A stretch of 64,000 nt of DNA from Pseudotabrizicola alkalilacus (GCF_003443995.1 NZ_QWEY01000006.1:1-64000); one strand, 5' to 3'. Positions 9,065 to 17,850 are shown, counted from the stretch's first letter. Numbers and translations are program-made. The notes: a model not told the origin generated them from the sequence alone.

Positions 9065-9090
9065 GGCCAGCCCGAAAGCCTGGGCTGGCC
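9065..9090 (-). terminator. Hairpin between GTA capsid gene and g6
   Basis: The arms GGCCAGCCC (9065-9073) and GGGCTGGCC (9082-9090) are a perfect 9-base inverted repeat with an 8-base loop. It lies 13 bases beyond the capsid stop on the transcribed strand. No T-run follows, so it is probably a partial terminator or an mRNA-stabilising structure that raises capsid yield relative to tail proteins (inference). Confidence 0.55.
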
Positions 9091-9102
9091 GCGACCTTCG
9101 TG

Positions 9103-10299
9103 TTACGACACCGCCACTTTCAACAGCTTGATCGCCGCAAAGTCGGTGATGTCGCCGCCCACACGCTTGTTGGCATAGAACAGCACATGCGGTTTGGCAC
9201 TGAACGGATCACGCAGAATGCGCAGATCAGGCCGCTCGGCGATGGTGTAACCCGAGGCAAAATCGCCAAAGGCAATCGGATAGGCATTGGCCGCCACATC
9301 CGGCATATCCTCGCAGATCAGCACCGCATAGCCCATCAGGCGTGGCGGCTCACCGGCCTGCAACCCGTCCGACCACATGAACCGGCCATCGGCATCCTTC
9401 ATCTTGCGCACGGCACCGGCGGTTTTGGAGTTCATCACAAAGGTGCCATTGGCGCGGTAATCGGCCCCCAGCGCATAGACCAGATTGACGATGCAATCCG
9501 CCGAATTGGCCGCGGCAAAATCGGCCGCAGCCTCTGTCGGCACATAGCCCAGACTGCCCCAGGTCCAGGACGCATTCGCAACCTTTGGCGGCAGCAGAAT
9601 CCCGCGCGGCTTGTCGATTCCGTCCCCGTTGACAAAGGCCGCCGCCTCGGCCCGGATGAACCGCGTCGCGATCTTGCCCGCCAGCCAGCCCTCGACATCA
9701 AAGGCGCTGTCGTCCAGCAGCCGCTGGCTGGCCTTTGGCATCGCTGACAGCTCATGCAGCTTGATCGAGATCCGCTCAATCGCCGGGGTTGCGGTTTCGG
9801 CCTGCGCCGCCGCCTCTGTAGCCCATCCTGAACCGACTTCGGTCCGGTCGATCAGCACATCGAACGACACCGCATCCACCTGCACCACATTGGCGACCGA
9901 CCGCAGTGACGAGGTCGAAACCAACAGCGAGCGGATTGTATCCGCCGTTTGCGGGTCCACCAGATAGCCGCCCTCTGCGGCCACGGCGGTGTTCAGCGCC
10001 TTGCCTTCCAGCACCAGCCCCCGCAGCCCGTCATCGTCACCCGAGCGCAGATAGGCGTCAAACGCCTTCTGATGCGGGGCATCCAGGTCAGCGGCGGCGG
10101 ACAGGGCCGGACGGCCATAGCTCATCGTCTTTTGGTTCAACATGGTCAGTCGCTCTTCCTGATGTTGCAGCGATTGTTTCACTTCGGTCTGAAACACTCT
10201 GATTTCATTCATGAATCCGGCCATTGCGGATTTGACCTCCGCACCCGGATGCAGGGCCGTGGGCATGTCTTCCCCGGCCCGAGCCTTTCTCTCGGTCAT
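9103..10299 (-). CDS. GTA g5: major capsid protein (HK97 fold)
   Basis: This 398-residue HK97-type major capsid protein has an N-terminal delta/scaffold region (about 1-100, with the coiled-coil-like segment FQTEVKQSLQHQEERL). The mature shell domain probably begins near residue 101, after GLVLEGK, where ALNTAVAAEGGYLVDPQT starts; the g4 protease would cut there. I chose the ATG at 10299 because AGGAGT lies just upstream, although the frame is open to 10503. The shell domain carries the usual ISIKLHELSAMPKASQRLLDD helix. The protein forms the particle that packages about 4 kb of host DNA in the family. Confidence 0.96.
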   Translation of the reverse strand: MTERKARAGEDMPTALHPGAEVKSAMAGFMNEIRVFQTEVKQSLQHQEERLTMLNQKTMSYGRPALSAAADLDAPHQKAFDAYLRSGDDDGLRGLVLEGKALNTAVAAEGGYLVDPQTADTIRSLLVSTSSLRSVANVVQVDAVSFDVLIDRTEVGSGWATEAAAQAETATPAIERISIKLHELSAMPKASQRLLDDSAFDVEGWLAGKIATRFIRAEAAAFVNGDGIDKPRGILLPPKVANASWTWGSLGYVPTEAAADFAAANSADCIVNLVYALGADYRANGTFVMNSKTAGAVRKMKDADGRFMWSDGLQAGEPPRLMGYAVLICEDMPDVAANAYPIAFGDFASGYTIAERPDLRILRDPFSAKPHVLFYANKRVGGDITDFAAIKLLKVAVS

Positions 10300-10333
10300 C
10301 GTCACTCCTGATGTTTGAACGAAAGCCGGGGCG

Positions 10334-10882
10334 TTACCGCTCGGCCAGTTGTCGGCGCGCGTCGTCAAAGACCTGCGCCAGTTCACGCCAATGCCAGCCG
10401 TCATCCGACTTTGCCTGCACCCGCGCTTCGGAAAGCATCGGAAAGGTGACCAGTGACACCTCCCAAAGCTCCAGCTCCGACAAAAGCCGCTGGCCCTTGC
10501 CATTGCGTTCTGCTTTCAGCGTGCGGTAGCCGATTGACAAGCCGTCAATCGCCCCCGCCGCCAGCAGGGCCGCCGCCTCACGGCCCCGGTCCACTTCCGT
10601 CAGGATGCGGCCCTTGACCCACAGGCCTTGCGTATCCTCCCGCACCTCATCCCACACGCCAATCGGCTGTGCCGGATCATGCTGCCACAGCATCTTGACC
10701 TTGGCGCCCTTGCCCGCCAACCGCTTCAGGCTGGCACCGTAAGCCCCGGCCACCACCACATCGCCACCGTGATCCGTCACACCGAACAGGCTGGCATAGC
10801 CTTCGACCACACGGCCATCGGTCACCGTCAACCCTTGCTCCGGCCGCAGATACTTCCGCTCCGGCGCGCCATAATCGTTCAT
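10334..10882 (-). CDS. GTA g4: prohead protease (HK97 family U35)
   Basis: This 182-residue protein is a prohead serine protease. The catalytic His is probably His68 in KMLWQHDPAQPIG, and the nucleophile Ser116 in AIDGLSIGYR, both canonical family motifs. It matures the capsid by removing its N-terminal region. It lies between the small g3.5 gene (4-base gap) and the capsid gene (34-base gap). The C-terminal tail, from about residue 155, is charged. Confidence 0.94.
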   Translation of the reverse strand: MNDYGAPERKYLRPEQGLTVTDGRVVEGYASLFGVTDHGGDVVVAGAYGASLKRLAGKGAKVKMLWQHDPAQPIGVWDEVREDTQGLWVKGRILTEVDRGREAAALLAAGAIDGLSIGYRTLKAERNGKGQRLLSELELWEVSLVTFPMLSEARVQAKSDDGWHWRELAQVFDDARRQLAER

Positions 10883-10886
10883 CCCT

Positions 10887-11129
10887 TCACCTCATCGCCG
10901 CCTGAAGAATGGCTTCGGCCCCCTGCGCCAGCAGAAAGGCCGCAACCCCGTAAACGCCCAACCAGATGCGCTTTTCCAACCGCTCCAGCACCGCGTCGAT
11001 CTGGCCAAGCCTGTAGTCCAGCGCCGCCCAACGCTCTTCGGCCACGCGCTCATTCGCCTCGATCCGCGCCGCCGCCGCATCGAAACTGTCGTACAGGAAC
11101 CGCGACCCTCCGGGCTTGCGGATCGTCAT
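10887..11129 (-). CDS. GTA g3.5: small membrane-associated protein of unknown function
   Basis: This 80-residue protein has a helical charged first half (EANERVAEERWAALDYRLGQIDAVLERLEKR) and one hydrophobic segment near the C-terminus (WLGVYGVAAFLLAQGAEAIL). It occupies the conserved slot between portal and protease in GTA clusters (rcc01685-like). It overlaps the portal gene by 4 bases. The function is unknown; a role in procapsid assembly at the membrane is only a guess from position. Confidence 0.82.
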   Translation of the reverse strand: MTIRKPGGSRFLYDSFDAAAARIEANERVAEERWAALDYRLGQIDAVLERLEKRIWLGVYGVAAFLLAQGAEAILQAAMR

Positions 11130-12316
11130 GCCTCGTCAGATACCGCAGGCAGCCCCAGCAAGCGCCGCTTTTCGGCGACGGTCAGAAAGTCTGCCGCCCC
11201 AACCCGCGCCCATTGCTGATCGCGCTCCGCCGCCAGCGCCGGGATCTGGTCCAGATCGACCCGCAGCTCGACCTCTTCCCCCGAAAATCCGGCCAGCCAA
11301 TGGCTGACATCGGCCATCACCTTCGCCGCCAGCGGCAGCACGGTCAGCCGGTAAAACGCCCGGTTGGCCTCCTGATAATTGGCGTAAGTGGCGTCGCCAG
11401 GGATCCCCAGCAGCATCGGCGGAATGCCAAAGGCGACAGAGATTTCCCGCGCCGCCGCCTCTTTGGTCTTCTGAAACTCCATGTCAGAGGGCGAAAACCC
11501 CATCGGTTTCCAGTCGAGCCCGCCCTCCAGCAGCATCGGCCGCCCGGCATTGCGCGCGCCCTGATGGTTTGCCTCGATCTCGCCCACCAGCCGGTCATAC
11601 TGGTCGTTCGACAAAGATCCCTGCCCATCGACGCCCTTGTAGACAATCGCCCCCGAAGGCCGCGCCGCATTGTCCAGCAGCGCTTTCGACCAGAAGCTGG
11701 CCGCATTGTGCACATCCACCGCCACCGCCGCCGCCTGCATCGGCGACAGGCCATAGTGGTCATCCTGCGGATGAAACGCCTTCAGATGGCAAATCGGCTT
11801 CACCGCCCCGCGCATGTCAAACCGATGCGTCCGCCCGCCCACCGTGTAGTCATAGGCCACCGGCCAGCCATCCGGCCCCGGCACCAGTGACATCCGGTCA
11901 GAGCGCAGCACATGCAGCTCCCCCGGCAGCGCCGATGCCCCCGGCACCGCCTCCAGATAGGCATTCCCGCTCAGCAGAAAATGCCCGTAAACCGCCTCCA
12001 GAAACTCCGCCCGCCCCTGAGCGCCGTTCGGGCGGTTGATCACCCCCAGCACCGGGTGGCTGTCAAACCGCCGCTCGGCATCCTGACACACCAGCGGCAG
12101 CGCCGCCGCCGCCTCGGCCACCAGCTTGACCGCACGAAAGCCCACCGGATTGGCCAGGAACCCGGTCCGGGTCAGCGAGGCCGCATCGCGCGGGCTCCAC
12201 TTCACCCGGCCCGACGATCCCCAGGCCGCGACCCGCCCGGTGGCACTCGCCTTGGTTTCCATGACGGCAGAGGGCGTGGGCGAAACCTCGCCCCGCCGCA
12301 GAAAGTTGAACACCAT
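11126..12316 (-). CDS. GTA g3: portal protein (HK97 family)
   Basis: This 396-residue phage portal protein contains the family signatures FRAVKLVAEAAAALPLVC, LLSGNAYLEAVPG and the C-terminal EANRAFYRLTVLPLA. Twelve copies form the DNA entry and exit channel at one capsid vertex and dock the terminase. It is preceded by a 51-base gap after terL and overlaps g3.5 by 4 bases. Length is normal. Confidence 0.95.
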   Translation of the reverse strand: MVFNFLRRGEVSPTPSAVMETKASATGRVAAWGSSGRVKWSPRDAASLTRTGFLANPVGFRAVKLVAEAAAALPLVCQDAERRFDSHPVLGVINRPNGAQGRAEFLEAVYGHFLLSGNAYLEAVPGASALPGELHVLRSDRMSLVPGPDGWPVAYDYTVGGRTHRFDMRGAVKPICHLKAFHPQDDHYGLSPMQAAAVAVDVHNAASFWSKALLDNAARPSGAIVYKGVDGQGSLSNDQYDRLVGEIEANHQGARNAGRPMLLEGGLDWKPMGFSPSDMEFQKTKEAAAREISVAFGIPPMLLGIPGDATYANYQEANRAFYRLTVLPLAAKVMADVSHWLAGFSGEEVELRVDLDQIPALAAERDQQWARVGAADFLTVAEKRRLLGLPAVSDEA

Positions 12317-12367
12317 GTTTTCCGATCTCCGTTGTTCGGGATCACCCCGACGCGCCCGATGGCGCTG

Positions 12368-13711
12368 CTACAGCACCTGCATCCGCGGATCGCCGCCATA
12401 GGCCTTTGCCGGTTCGATCATCGCCTCGTGCAGGGCCCAGACCAAGGCATCCACCCGGTCCGGGCTGCCGACCCCCTTGAACCCGCTCCGGGTCATCAGG
12501 CACATCTGGTCCTCCAGCTTGCGCAGCCTGCCACAATGCACCACCCGGCCCTGCTCATACAAAGCCGCCACCGGCTCGGCGCGGGAACTCTTGCCCTTCG
12601 ACGCCGACACCCCGCGATAGGCCACCAGCGCCCCTTGCTGGCGGATCATTGCTTCCACCATGTCACCGCCCTGGTTGACCTCGGCCACCATCCGGTCAGC
12701 CCCGTGCCGCTCATAGGCGGCCACCGACGCCCGCGCCCAGTCGGTGGGGGTGCCGCTGATGCTGGCATCTTCCAGCACCACCGCCCGCCAGTCGCGCGGG
12801 TTGCCCTCGGTCATCACCCCCACCACCACGATTCCGCATTCATCCGATGTGGCCTTGGCCGTCACCGGCGGATCGACCGCCACCACGATCCGGCTCAGCC
12901 GATCAGGCGACGGCCCCCGTGCGGCCTCCAGCATATCCGTGGTCCAAAGCGCGCCGTCGATATCCTCGATCAGCTCGCCCTCCAGCTCCTGCCGCCCCAG
13001 CCACTGCCCGCCATAGCGGGTCTGCACCTCTTCCAGGAACGATTTCGCCAGATAGGCCCGGTTGGCATCGGTCGGCGCGTGGGTCATCACGGTCGAGGGG
13101 TTTTTCAGAATGGCCTTCAGCACCGGAATGTTCTGCGGCGTTGTGGTCACCACCTGCTGCGGATTGGCCCCCAGCCGCAGCGCAAACTGCAACTGGTCCC
13201 AGGTCTCCTGCGCCTTTTTCCACTTCGCCAGCTCGTCCACCCAGGCCGCATCGAACTGCGGTCCATGCAGCGTATCCGGGTCATGCGCCGAAAAGCACTG
13301 CGCCGTGGCCCCATTGGGCCAGGTCAGCATCCGCCGCGTGCCGTTCCACTGCGGCCGCCGGTCGGGCGGAGAGCAGGCCAGAATCCCGCTCTCGCCAAAC
13401 ACCATCACCTCGCGCGCCTGATCCAGCGTTTCGGCCACCAGCGCCACCCGGCTTGCCCGGCCGGGGTCCGACGGGCGCGCACCTTCCACCTGCGCACGCA
13501 CCCACTCGGCCCCGGCCCGCGTCTTGCCCGCACCGCGCCCCCCCATGATGACCCAGCTTTTCCAGGCGCCCTCGGGGGGCAGCTGATGTGGCAGCGCCCA
13601 GAATTCAAACATCCACGGCAATGCCAGCAATGCCGCATCCGACAGCCCGTTCAGAAAGTCGTCAATCACCTCCGGCGTCGCGGAGGAGAGCCAGACGCCG
13701 CCCGATCTCAT
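12368..13711 (-). CDS. terL: GTA g2: terminase large subunit
   Basis: This 447-residue terminase ATPase/nuclease has a Walker A GGRGAGKT at about residues 57-64, a Walker B-like AAWVDELAKW, and an RNase H-like nuclease opening VVAVDPPVTAKATSDECG. It powers packaging of host DNA into GTA heads in headful fashion. The frame is open further upstream, but the ATG at 13711 gives MRSGGVWLSSATPEVID, which begins at the conserved domain; it overlaps g1 by 50 bases. Confidence 0.95.
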   Translation of the reverse strand: MRSGGVWLSSATPEVIDDFLNGLSDAALLALPWMFEFWALPHQLPPEGAWKSWVIMGGRGAGKTRAGAEWVRAQVEGARPSDPGRASRVALVAETLDQAREVMVFGESGILACSPPDRRPQWNGTRRMLTWPNGATAQCFSAHDPDTLHGPQFDAAWVDELAKWKKAQETWDQLQFALRLGANPQQVVTTTPQNIPVLKAILKNPSTVMTHAPTDANRAYLAKSFLEEVQTRYGGQWLGRQELEGELIEDIDGALWTTDMLEAARGPSPDRLSRIVVAVDPPVTAKATSDECGIVVVGVMTEGNPRDWRAVVLEDASISGTPTDWARASVAAYERHGADRMVAEVNQGGDMVEAMIRQQGALVAYRGVSASKGKSSRAEPVAALYEQGRVVHCGRLRKLEDQMCLMTRSGFKGVGSPDRVDALVWALHEAMIEPAKAYGGDPRMQVL

Positions 13712-13997
13712 CGCGCGCGGCTGCAAAGTCGAGCTCGCCGGTTCCGACAGCCCCGGCAAGCGTTTTGCGGAGTTTGTCAACTTTGTTCCTCTCATCCATA
13801 AACAGCCGGACAAAGCTGGTCAGATTGTCCGCGACACGTTTTGCCTCGGTCAACTGATCGAACTTCCCGGCCTCCACCTCTTCAATCACATGATGCAGCC
13901 TGACGACCGCGCGCCCCATCTGCTGCTCGGCAACCCGCAACAGGTCTTCAGGCGTTTCGGTCTTGTCCGCTTCCGTTGCAGTGAAGTTGATTGTCAT
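13662..13997 (-). CDS. terS: GTA g1: terminase small subunit
   Basis: This 111-residue, mostly helical protein is first in the GTA operon. Its size, charged helices (AKRVADNLTSFVRLFMDERNKVDKL) and position before terL match the GTA gp1/TerS family. In GTAs TerS binds DNA weakly and non-specifically, consistent with random packaging. The ATG at 13997 follows a purine-rich region. Its 3' end overlaps terL by 50 bases. Confidence 0.87.
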   Translation of the reverse strand: MTINFTATEADKTETPEDLLRVAEQQMGRAVVRLHHVIEEVEAGKFDQLTEAKRVADNLTSFVRLFMDERNKVDKLRKTLAGAVGTGELDFAAARDEIGRRLALLRDAGGD

Positions 13998-14042
13998 GCT
14001 GTGCTGCCACCCGCCTCGCTATCCCTCCGGACGAGTAGAAAT

Positions 14043-14077
14043 GAAAAAGAGCGGACAGGGGCATCACCCCGCCGCTC
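14043..14077 (-). terminator. Intrinsic terminator in the GTA leader / after mltG
   Basis: On the minus strand the outer arms GAGCGG (14077-14072) and CCGCTC (14054-14049) and inner arms GGGG/CCCC (14070-14067 / 14061-14058) form a stem followed by five T residues (14048-14044). It lies 46 bases upstream of g1 and about 130 bases beyond the mltG stop. It can therefore end the fabF-mltG transcript and would also be met by RNA polymerase starting at the GTA promoter. Confidence 0.75.
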
Positions 14078-14096
14078 TCGACACTTCTTCTAGCAT
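14064..14096 (-). CDS. Possible 10-codon leader ORF upstream of GTA g1
   Basis: An ATG at 14096 opens MLEEVSRAAG and stops at TGA in the loop of the terminator hairpin (14043-14077). No Shine-Dalgarno is seen; the predicted transcription start is within a few bases of the ATG, so translation would have to be leaderless. Ribosomes on this ORF would disrupt the terminator stem. This is a candidate regulatory element, not a proven gene. Confidence 0.3.
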   Translation of the reverse strand: MLEEVSRAAG

Positions 14097-14103
14097 GTCA
14101 CAA

Positions 14104-14132
14104 GTGATACATCGGACCGCGCGGCAAGTCAA
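14104..14132 (-). promoter_or_regulatory. Sigma-70-like promoter for the GTA operon
   Basis: On the minus strand TTGACT (14132-14127) and TATCAC (14109-14104) are separated by exactly 17 bases and point at GTA g1. It is the only good promoter-like pair I see between mltG and g1. In R. capsulatus the GTA promoter is controlled by CtrA-dependent GafA; no site for either can be named here from sequence alone. Confidence 0.6.
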
Positions 14133-14205
14133 GATGAAAATCGAGCGATAACAGCGGCTTACCGCTCGCAGCGTTTATCTTTTGTTAACCGGAGCGCAGC
14201 GGGAG

Positions 14206-15384
14206 CTATTCCCCCTGCACCCCGGTCTGGCCGTCTTGTCCCCGGGTGCGTTCAATCTCGCGCCAGCGTGCCACATTCGCGTTATGCTCTTCCAGCGTCA
14301 CCGCAAAGGCATGGCCACCAGTGCCATCCGCCACAAAGAAGATGTAATCTGTGCTGTCCGGGTTCAACGCCGCCTCGATGCTCAACCGCCCCGGATTGGC
14401 AATCGGCGTCGGCGGCATGCCGTCGATGACATAGGTGTTGTATGGCGTCGCGCGCCGCAATTCACTCTGCCGGATACCGCGCCCCAGCACGCCCTGCCCC
14501 ATGGTGACGCCGTAAATCACCGTCGGGTCAGTCTGCAACCGCATCCCGCGCTCCAGCCGGTTGACGAACACGCTCGCCACCTGCCGGCGTTCTTCGGCAA
14601 CCCCGGTTTCCTTTTCCACGATGGATGCCATGATCAGCGCCTCCTCCGGCGAGGCGTAAGGCAGCCCATCCGCCCGGCTCGCCCAAAGTGCTGCCAGGAT
14701 CTGTTCCTGCGCCGCCGTCATCCGCGCCAGCAGCGCCGCCCGGTCTGCACCCTTGTCGACCTCATAGCTGTCGGGGGCAAGCGACCCCTCCGGCGGCACC
14801 GCCGCCACCTCGCCGCTCAGGAAATCCGCGCGTTTCAGCGCCTCTACCACCTGCCAGCTTGTCACACCCTCGGCCAAGGTCACCCGGAACCGCAGATCGG
14901 ATTCCGCAACCACATCGACATAGACCTGCGGCAATGCCTCTACCGCCGGGTCAAACTTCACCACCTCGACATAGCGGTTGGTCGCAGCATCCAGCTCGCG
15001 CAAGATCACATCGGCGCTGTTCACCCCGATCCGGAAATTCACCTCACGCCCACAGGTCGATTGCCCGCCCTCGGTCAGCGATGCCAGCACATCCACCATC
15101 GACGCCCCCGGAGGGATCAAATAGCTGCCAAACTTCAAAAGCTGCGCCTTGTCCGAGTAATCCGCGCCAATCCGGAAAATCCGCGCATCAGACACCGCGC
15201 CCTGCGCCTCCAGCGCCCGGCTCACCGAACTCAGCGACGCCCCGCGCTCGACCCGGAAGCAGATCGCATCGGTCAACGGCCCCGGCCCAGTATATTCCTC
15301 ACGCCCCCAGGCCAGAATCCCCGCGGCCACCACCAGCAGCACAATGAACAGCGTCAGCGCATTCGACGCGATCGAGCGCCACAT
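14206..15384 (-). CDS. mltG: Endolytic murein transglycosylase MltG
   Basis: This 392-residue YceG-like protein has an N-terminal membrane segment (about 10-28, LTLFIVLLVVAAGILAW) and the catalytic-motif region ASIVEKETGVAEERRQVASVF in the C-terminal half; the Glu in EKET is the expected catalytic residue. It cleaves nascent peptidoglycan strands and sets glycan chain length. It starts 3 bases after the fabF stop, so the two form an operon. It is the chromosomal gene directly upstream of the GTA cluster in the same direction. Confidence 0.93.
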   Translation of the reverse strand: MWRSIASNALTLFIVLLVVAAGILAWGREEYTGPGPLTDAICFRVERGASLSSVSRALEAQGAVSDARIFRIGADYSDKAQLLKFGSYLIPPGASMVDVLASLTEGGQSTCGREVNFRIGVNSADVILRELDAATNRYVEVVKFDPAVEALPQVYVDVVAESDLRFRVTLAEGVTSWQVVEALKRADFLSGEVAAVPPEGSLAPDSYEVDKGADRAALLARMTAAQEQILAALWASRADGLPYASPEEALIMASIVEKETGVAEERRQVASVFVNRLERGMRLQTDPTVIYGVTMGQGVLGRGIRQSELRRATPYNTYVIDGMPPTPIANPGRLSIEAALNPDSTDYIFFVADGTGGHAFAVTLEEHNANVARWREIERTRGQDGQTGVQGE

Positions 15385-15387
15385 CCC

Positions 15388-16647
15388 TCAGCGCACCTTG
15401 CCGATGACAAGGCTGGCATTGGTGCCGCCAAAGCCGAACGAGTTGGACAGCGCCACGTCAATCTTGCGATGCCGCGCCACATTCGGCGCCAGATCCAGCC
15501 TTGGCGTGACCGCCGGATTGTCCAGATTGATCGTCGGCGGGGCCACCTGATCACGGATGGCGAGGATGCAGAAAATCGCCTCCACCGCCCCCGCAGCCCC
15601 CAGCAGATGCCCGATGCTCGACTTGGTCGAAGACATCGTCGCCCCCGCCGCCGCATCGCCCATCAGCCGCTCCACCGCGCCCAGCTCGATGGTATCCGCC
15701 ATCGTGCTGGTGCCATGCGCGTTGATGTAATCCACATCCGCAGGCGTAAGCCCCGCGCGCTTTAACGCCGCCGCCATGCTGCGATAGCCACCATCGCCAT
15801 CTTCGGATGGCGCGGTGATGTGATAGGCATCCCCCGACAAGCCATATCCCAGCACCTCGGCATAGATCTTTGCGCCGCGCGCCTTGGCATGCTCATATTC
15901 TTCCAGCACCACACAACCCGCGCCCTCGCCCATGACAAACCCGTCACGGTCGGCGTCATAGGGGCGGCTCGCCTTGGCCGGGTCATCGGCGCGCTTGGTT
16001 GACAGCGCCTTGCAGGCGTTGAACCCGGCGATCCCGATCTCTGAAATCGGGCTCTCCGCCCCGCCCGCCACCATCACATCGGCATCATCCAGCATGATCA
16101 GCCGCGCCGCATCGCCAATCGCATGCGCGCCCGTGGAACAGGCCGTCACCACCGCATGGTTCGGCCCCTTGAAGCCAAAGCGGATCGAGACCTGCCCCGA
16201 CACCAGATTGATCAGCGCACCGGGGATAAAGAACGGCGATACCCGCTTGGGCCCCTTTTCCTTGATCAGCACGGCGGTTTCCGCAATAGACGACAACCCG
16301 CCGATGCCCGATCCGATCATCACGCCGGTGCGCTGCTTGTCTTCTTCGGTCTCAGGCACCCAGCCGGAATCGCGCACCGCCTGCGTCGCCGCTGCCATGC
16401 CATACAGGATGAAATCATCCACCTTGCGGCGGTCCTTCGGCTCCATCCAGTCGTCCGGGTTGAAGGTGCCATCCGTGCCATCACCCAGCGGAATCTCGCA
16501 GGCGTATTGAGTCACCACATTCGACGCGTCAAACCGCGTGATCGGCCCGGCCCCGGACTGCCCGGCAATCAACCGGCTCCAGGTTTCCTCGACCCCGCAG
16601 GCAAGCGGCGTCACCATCCCCAGACCCGTCACAACGACACGACGCAT
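15388..16647 (-). CDS. fabF: Beta-ketoacyl-ACP synthase II
   Basis: This 419-residue condensing enzyme of fatty acid elongation has the Cys-His-His triad: Cys in VTACSTGAHA, His in NAHGTSTMADT and His in SIGHLLGAAG. The start at 16647 gives MRRVVVTGLGMVTPLACG, the usual N-terminus; upstream in-frame codons lack family support. It is co-transcribed with mltG. The usual partner acpP is not directly upstream; a thuB-like gene is found there instead, 150 bases away. Confidence 0.96.
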   Translation of the reverse strand: MRRVVVTGLGMVTPLACGVEETWSRLIAGQSGAGPITRFDASNVVTQYACEIPLGDGTDGTFNPDDWMEPKDRRKVDDFILYGMAAATQAVRDSGWVPETEEDKQRTGVMIGSGIGGLSSIAETAVLIKEKGPKRVSPFFIPGALINLVSGQVSIRFGFKGPNHAVVTACSTGAHAIGDAARLIMLDDADVMVAGGAESPISEIGIAGFNACKALSTKRADDPAKASRPYDADRDGFVMGEGAGCVVLEEYEHAKARGAKIYAEVLGYGLSGDAYHITAPSEDGDGGYRSMAAALKRAGLTPADVDYINAHGTSTMADTIELGAVERLMGDAAAGATMSSTKSSIGHLLGAAGAVEAIFCILAIRDQVAPPTINLDNPAVTPRLDLAPNVARHRKIDVALSNSFGFGGTNASLVIGKVR

Positions 16648-16747
16648 ACGATGTCTCCTAAGCTCGATAAGGCTTTTTCGCCTGATACACGCGGGCCATG
16701 GCCAGTGCAACCGCCGGGGCGGTCATCCGGGCTGACCGGCGGAAAGT

Positions 16748-16796
16748 GGGGGGGCCAGCCCCCCCAACCCCCCGGGATATTTGTCGACAGAAAATG
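16748..16796 (+). repeat. Intercistronic repeat, copy A (reversed orientation)
   Basis: A G7-CCAG-C7 hairpin (16748-16765) is followed by CCCCCCGGGATATTTGTC and GACAGAAAATGA. It is the same element as copies B to E (see the findings) but points against the flanking minus-strand genes and touches the stop codon of the thuB-like gene. It could serve as a terminator-like spacer before fabF. Confidence 0.7.
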
Positions 16797-16797
16797 A

Positions 16798-17850
16798 TCA
16801 GACCGGCAACACCAGACCGCCGCGTTGCGCACTTTCCTCAGCCCGGTCCAGCAAACGCTGCAGCGCCGCACCACGGGCAAAATCGGGAAGCGCCGGAGCT
16901 TCCCCCCGGATCGCCGCGATGAACCGCTCATAGACCGACGGTGTTTCCGGACACTCCACCTCATGCCAGGTGGCGGTCAGGCGATCCGCGCCGGTGCAGG
17001 CGCGCAACCGGCTGACGCTGTTCTCAAAGCTCACCTCCAGCCCGCCGGTGTCCCCAAACAGCCGCAGCCGCAGATCGTTCATGTGTCCGGTGGCAAAGCG
17101 CGTCGCATGCACCACGCCCAAAGCCCCACCCTCCAGCCGGATCTGCATCGTGGCCGAGTCATTGGCATCCAGCGTATACTCGCCAATCCGGCCCTCCGGC
17201 ACCTTGTCAAAGGTCGCCAGCCGCGCCGAGACATCCACCGCCGGCTCCCCGGCAATAAAGCTGGCAAAGTCCAGAATGTGAATCCCCACATCGCCCAGAA
17301 CCCCTTTGGAGCCATGGGCCGACGACAGCCGCCACAGCCATTGCGGCTCGTCGCGCCATTCGCCCCAGGCGGGCTGGGTCAGCCAGCTTTGCAGATAGGA
17401 TGCCTCGAAATGCCGGATCTTGCCGATCGCCCCCTCTGCCACCATCGCCGCCGCCTTTTGCAAGGCGGCCCCGTTGCGATAGGTCAGGTTGACCATGTTG
17501 ACCACGCCCGCCGTCTGCGCCGCGATCACCATCGCTTCGGCATCCGCCGCATTGGTCGCCAGCGGCTTTTCGCACAGCACATGCTTGCCAGCCGCCAACA
17601 TCGGCGTGGTGGTGGCGAAATGCGCCGCATCCGGGGTCACATTGGTCACCGCGTCAAACTGCCCCCAGGCAATCGCCTCGGCAACCGAGGCAAAGCGATG
17701 GGCAATGCTGTGCTTGTCGCAAAACGCGGCCAGCTGCGCAGGCCGGGTATCCACCCCCGCCACCAGCTCCACCCCGTCAATTCTGGCAAATCCTTCGGCA
17801 TGGTTGTTCGCCATGCCGCCAGTGCCAAGGATCAGCAGCCGCACCGTCAC
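16798..17850 (-). CDS. Gfo/Idh/MocA-family oxidoreductase (ThuB-like)
   Basis: This 350-residue NAD(P)-dependent sugar dehydrogenase has an N-terminal Rossmann motif ([16 protein letters not shown]) and the family EKPL motif within [16 protein letters not shown]. The C-terminal half is the substrate/dimer domain. It overlaps the thuA-like gene by 4 bases. In rhizobia ThuA and ThuB convert trehalose or related disaccharides to 3-keto derivatives; the pair here suggests a similar sugar-oxidation role, but the substrate is not evident. Confidence 0.85.
   Translation of the reverse strand: MTVRLLILGTGGMANNHAEGFARIDGVELVAGVDTRPAQLAAFCDKHSIAHRFASVAEAIAWGQFDAVTNVTPDAAHFATTTPMLAAGKHVLCEKPLATNAADAEAMVIAAQTAGVVNMVNLTYRNGAALQKAAAMVAEGAIGKIRHFEASYLQSWLTQPAWGEWRDEPQWLWRLSSAHGSKGVLGDVGIHILDFASFIAGEPAVDVSARLATFDKVPEGRIGEYTLDANDSATMQIRLEGGALGVVHATRFATGHMNDLRLRLFGDTGGLEVSFENSVSRLRACTGADRLTATWHEVECPETPSVYERFIAAIRGEAPALPDFARGAALQRLLDRAEESAQRGGLVLPV

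Noticed and set aside
125-13997. Interpretation as an integrated, inducible prophage
   Set aside because: No integrase, attachment repeats, repressor, replication or lysis genes; gene order and sizes match the gene transfer agent cluster instead.
11912-15765. Long plus-strand frames over the terminase and the mltG/fabF genes (about 629 and 527 codons)
   Set aside because: Both lie opposite conserved genes with catalytic motifs; the sequences are Arg/Pro/His-rich and unlike proteins.
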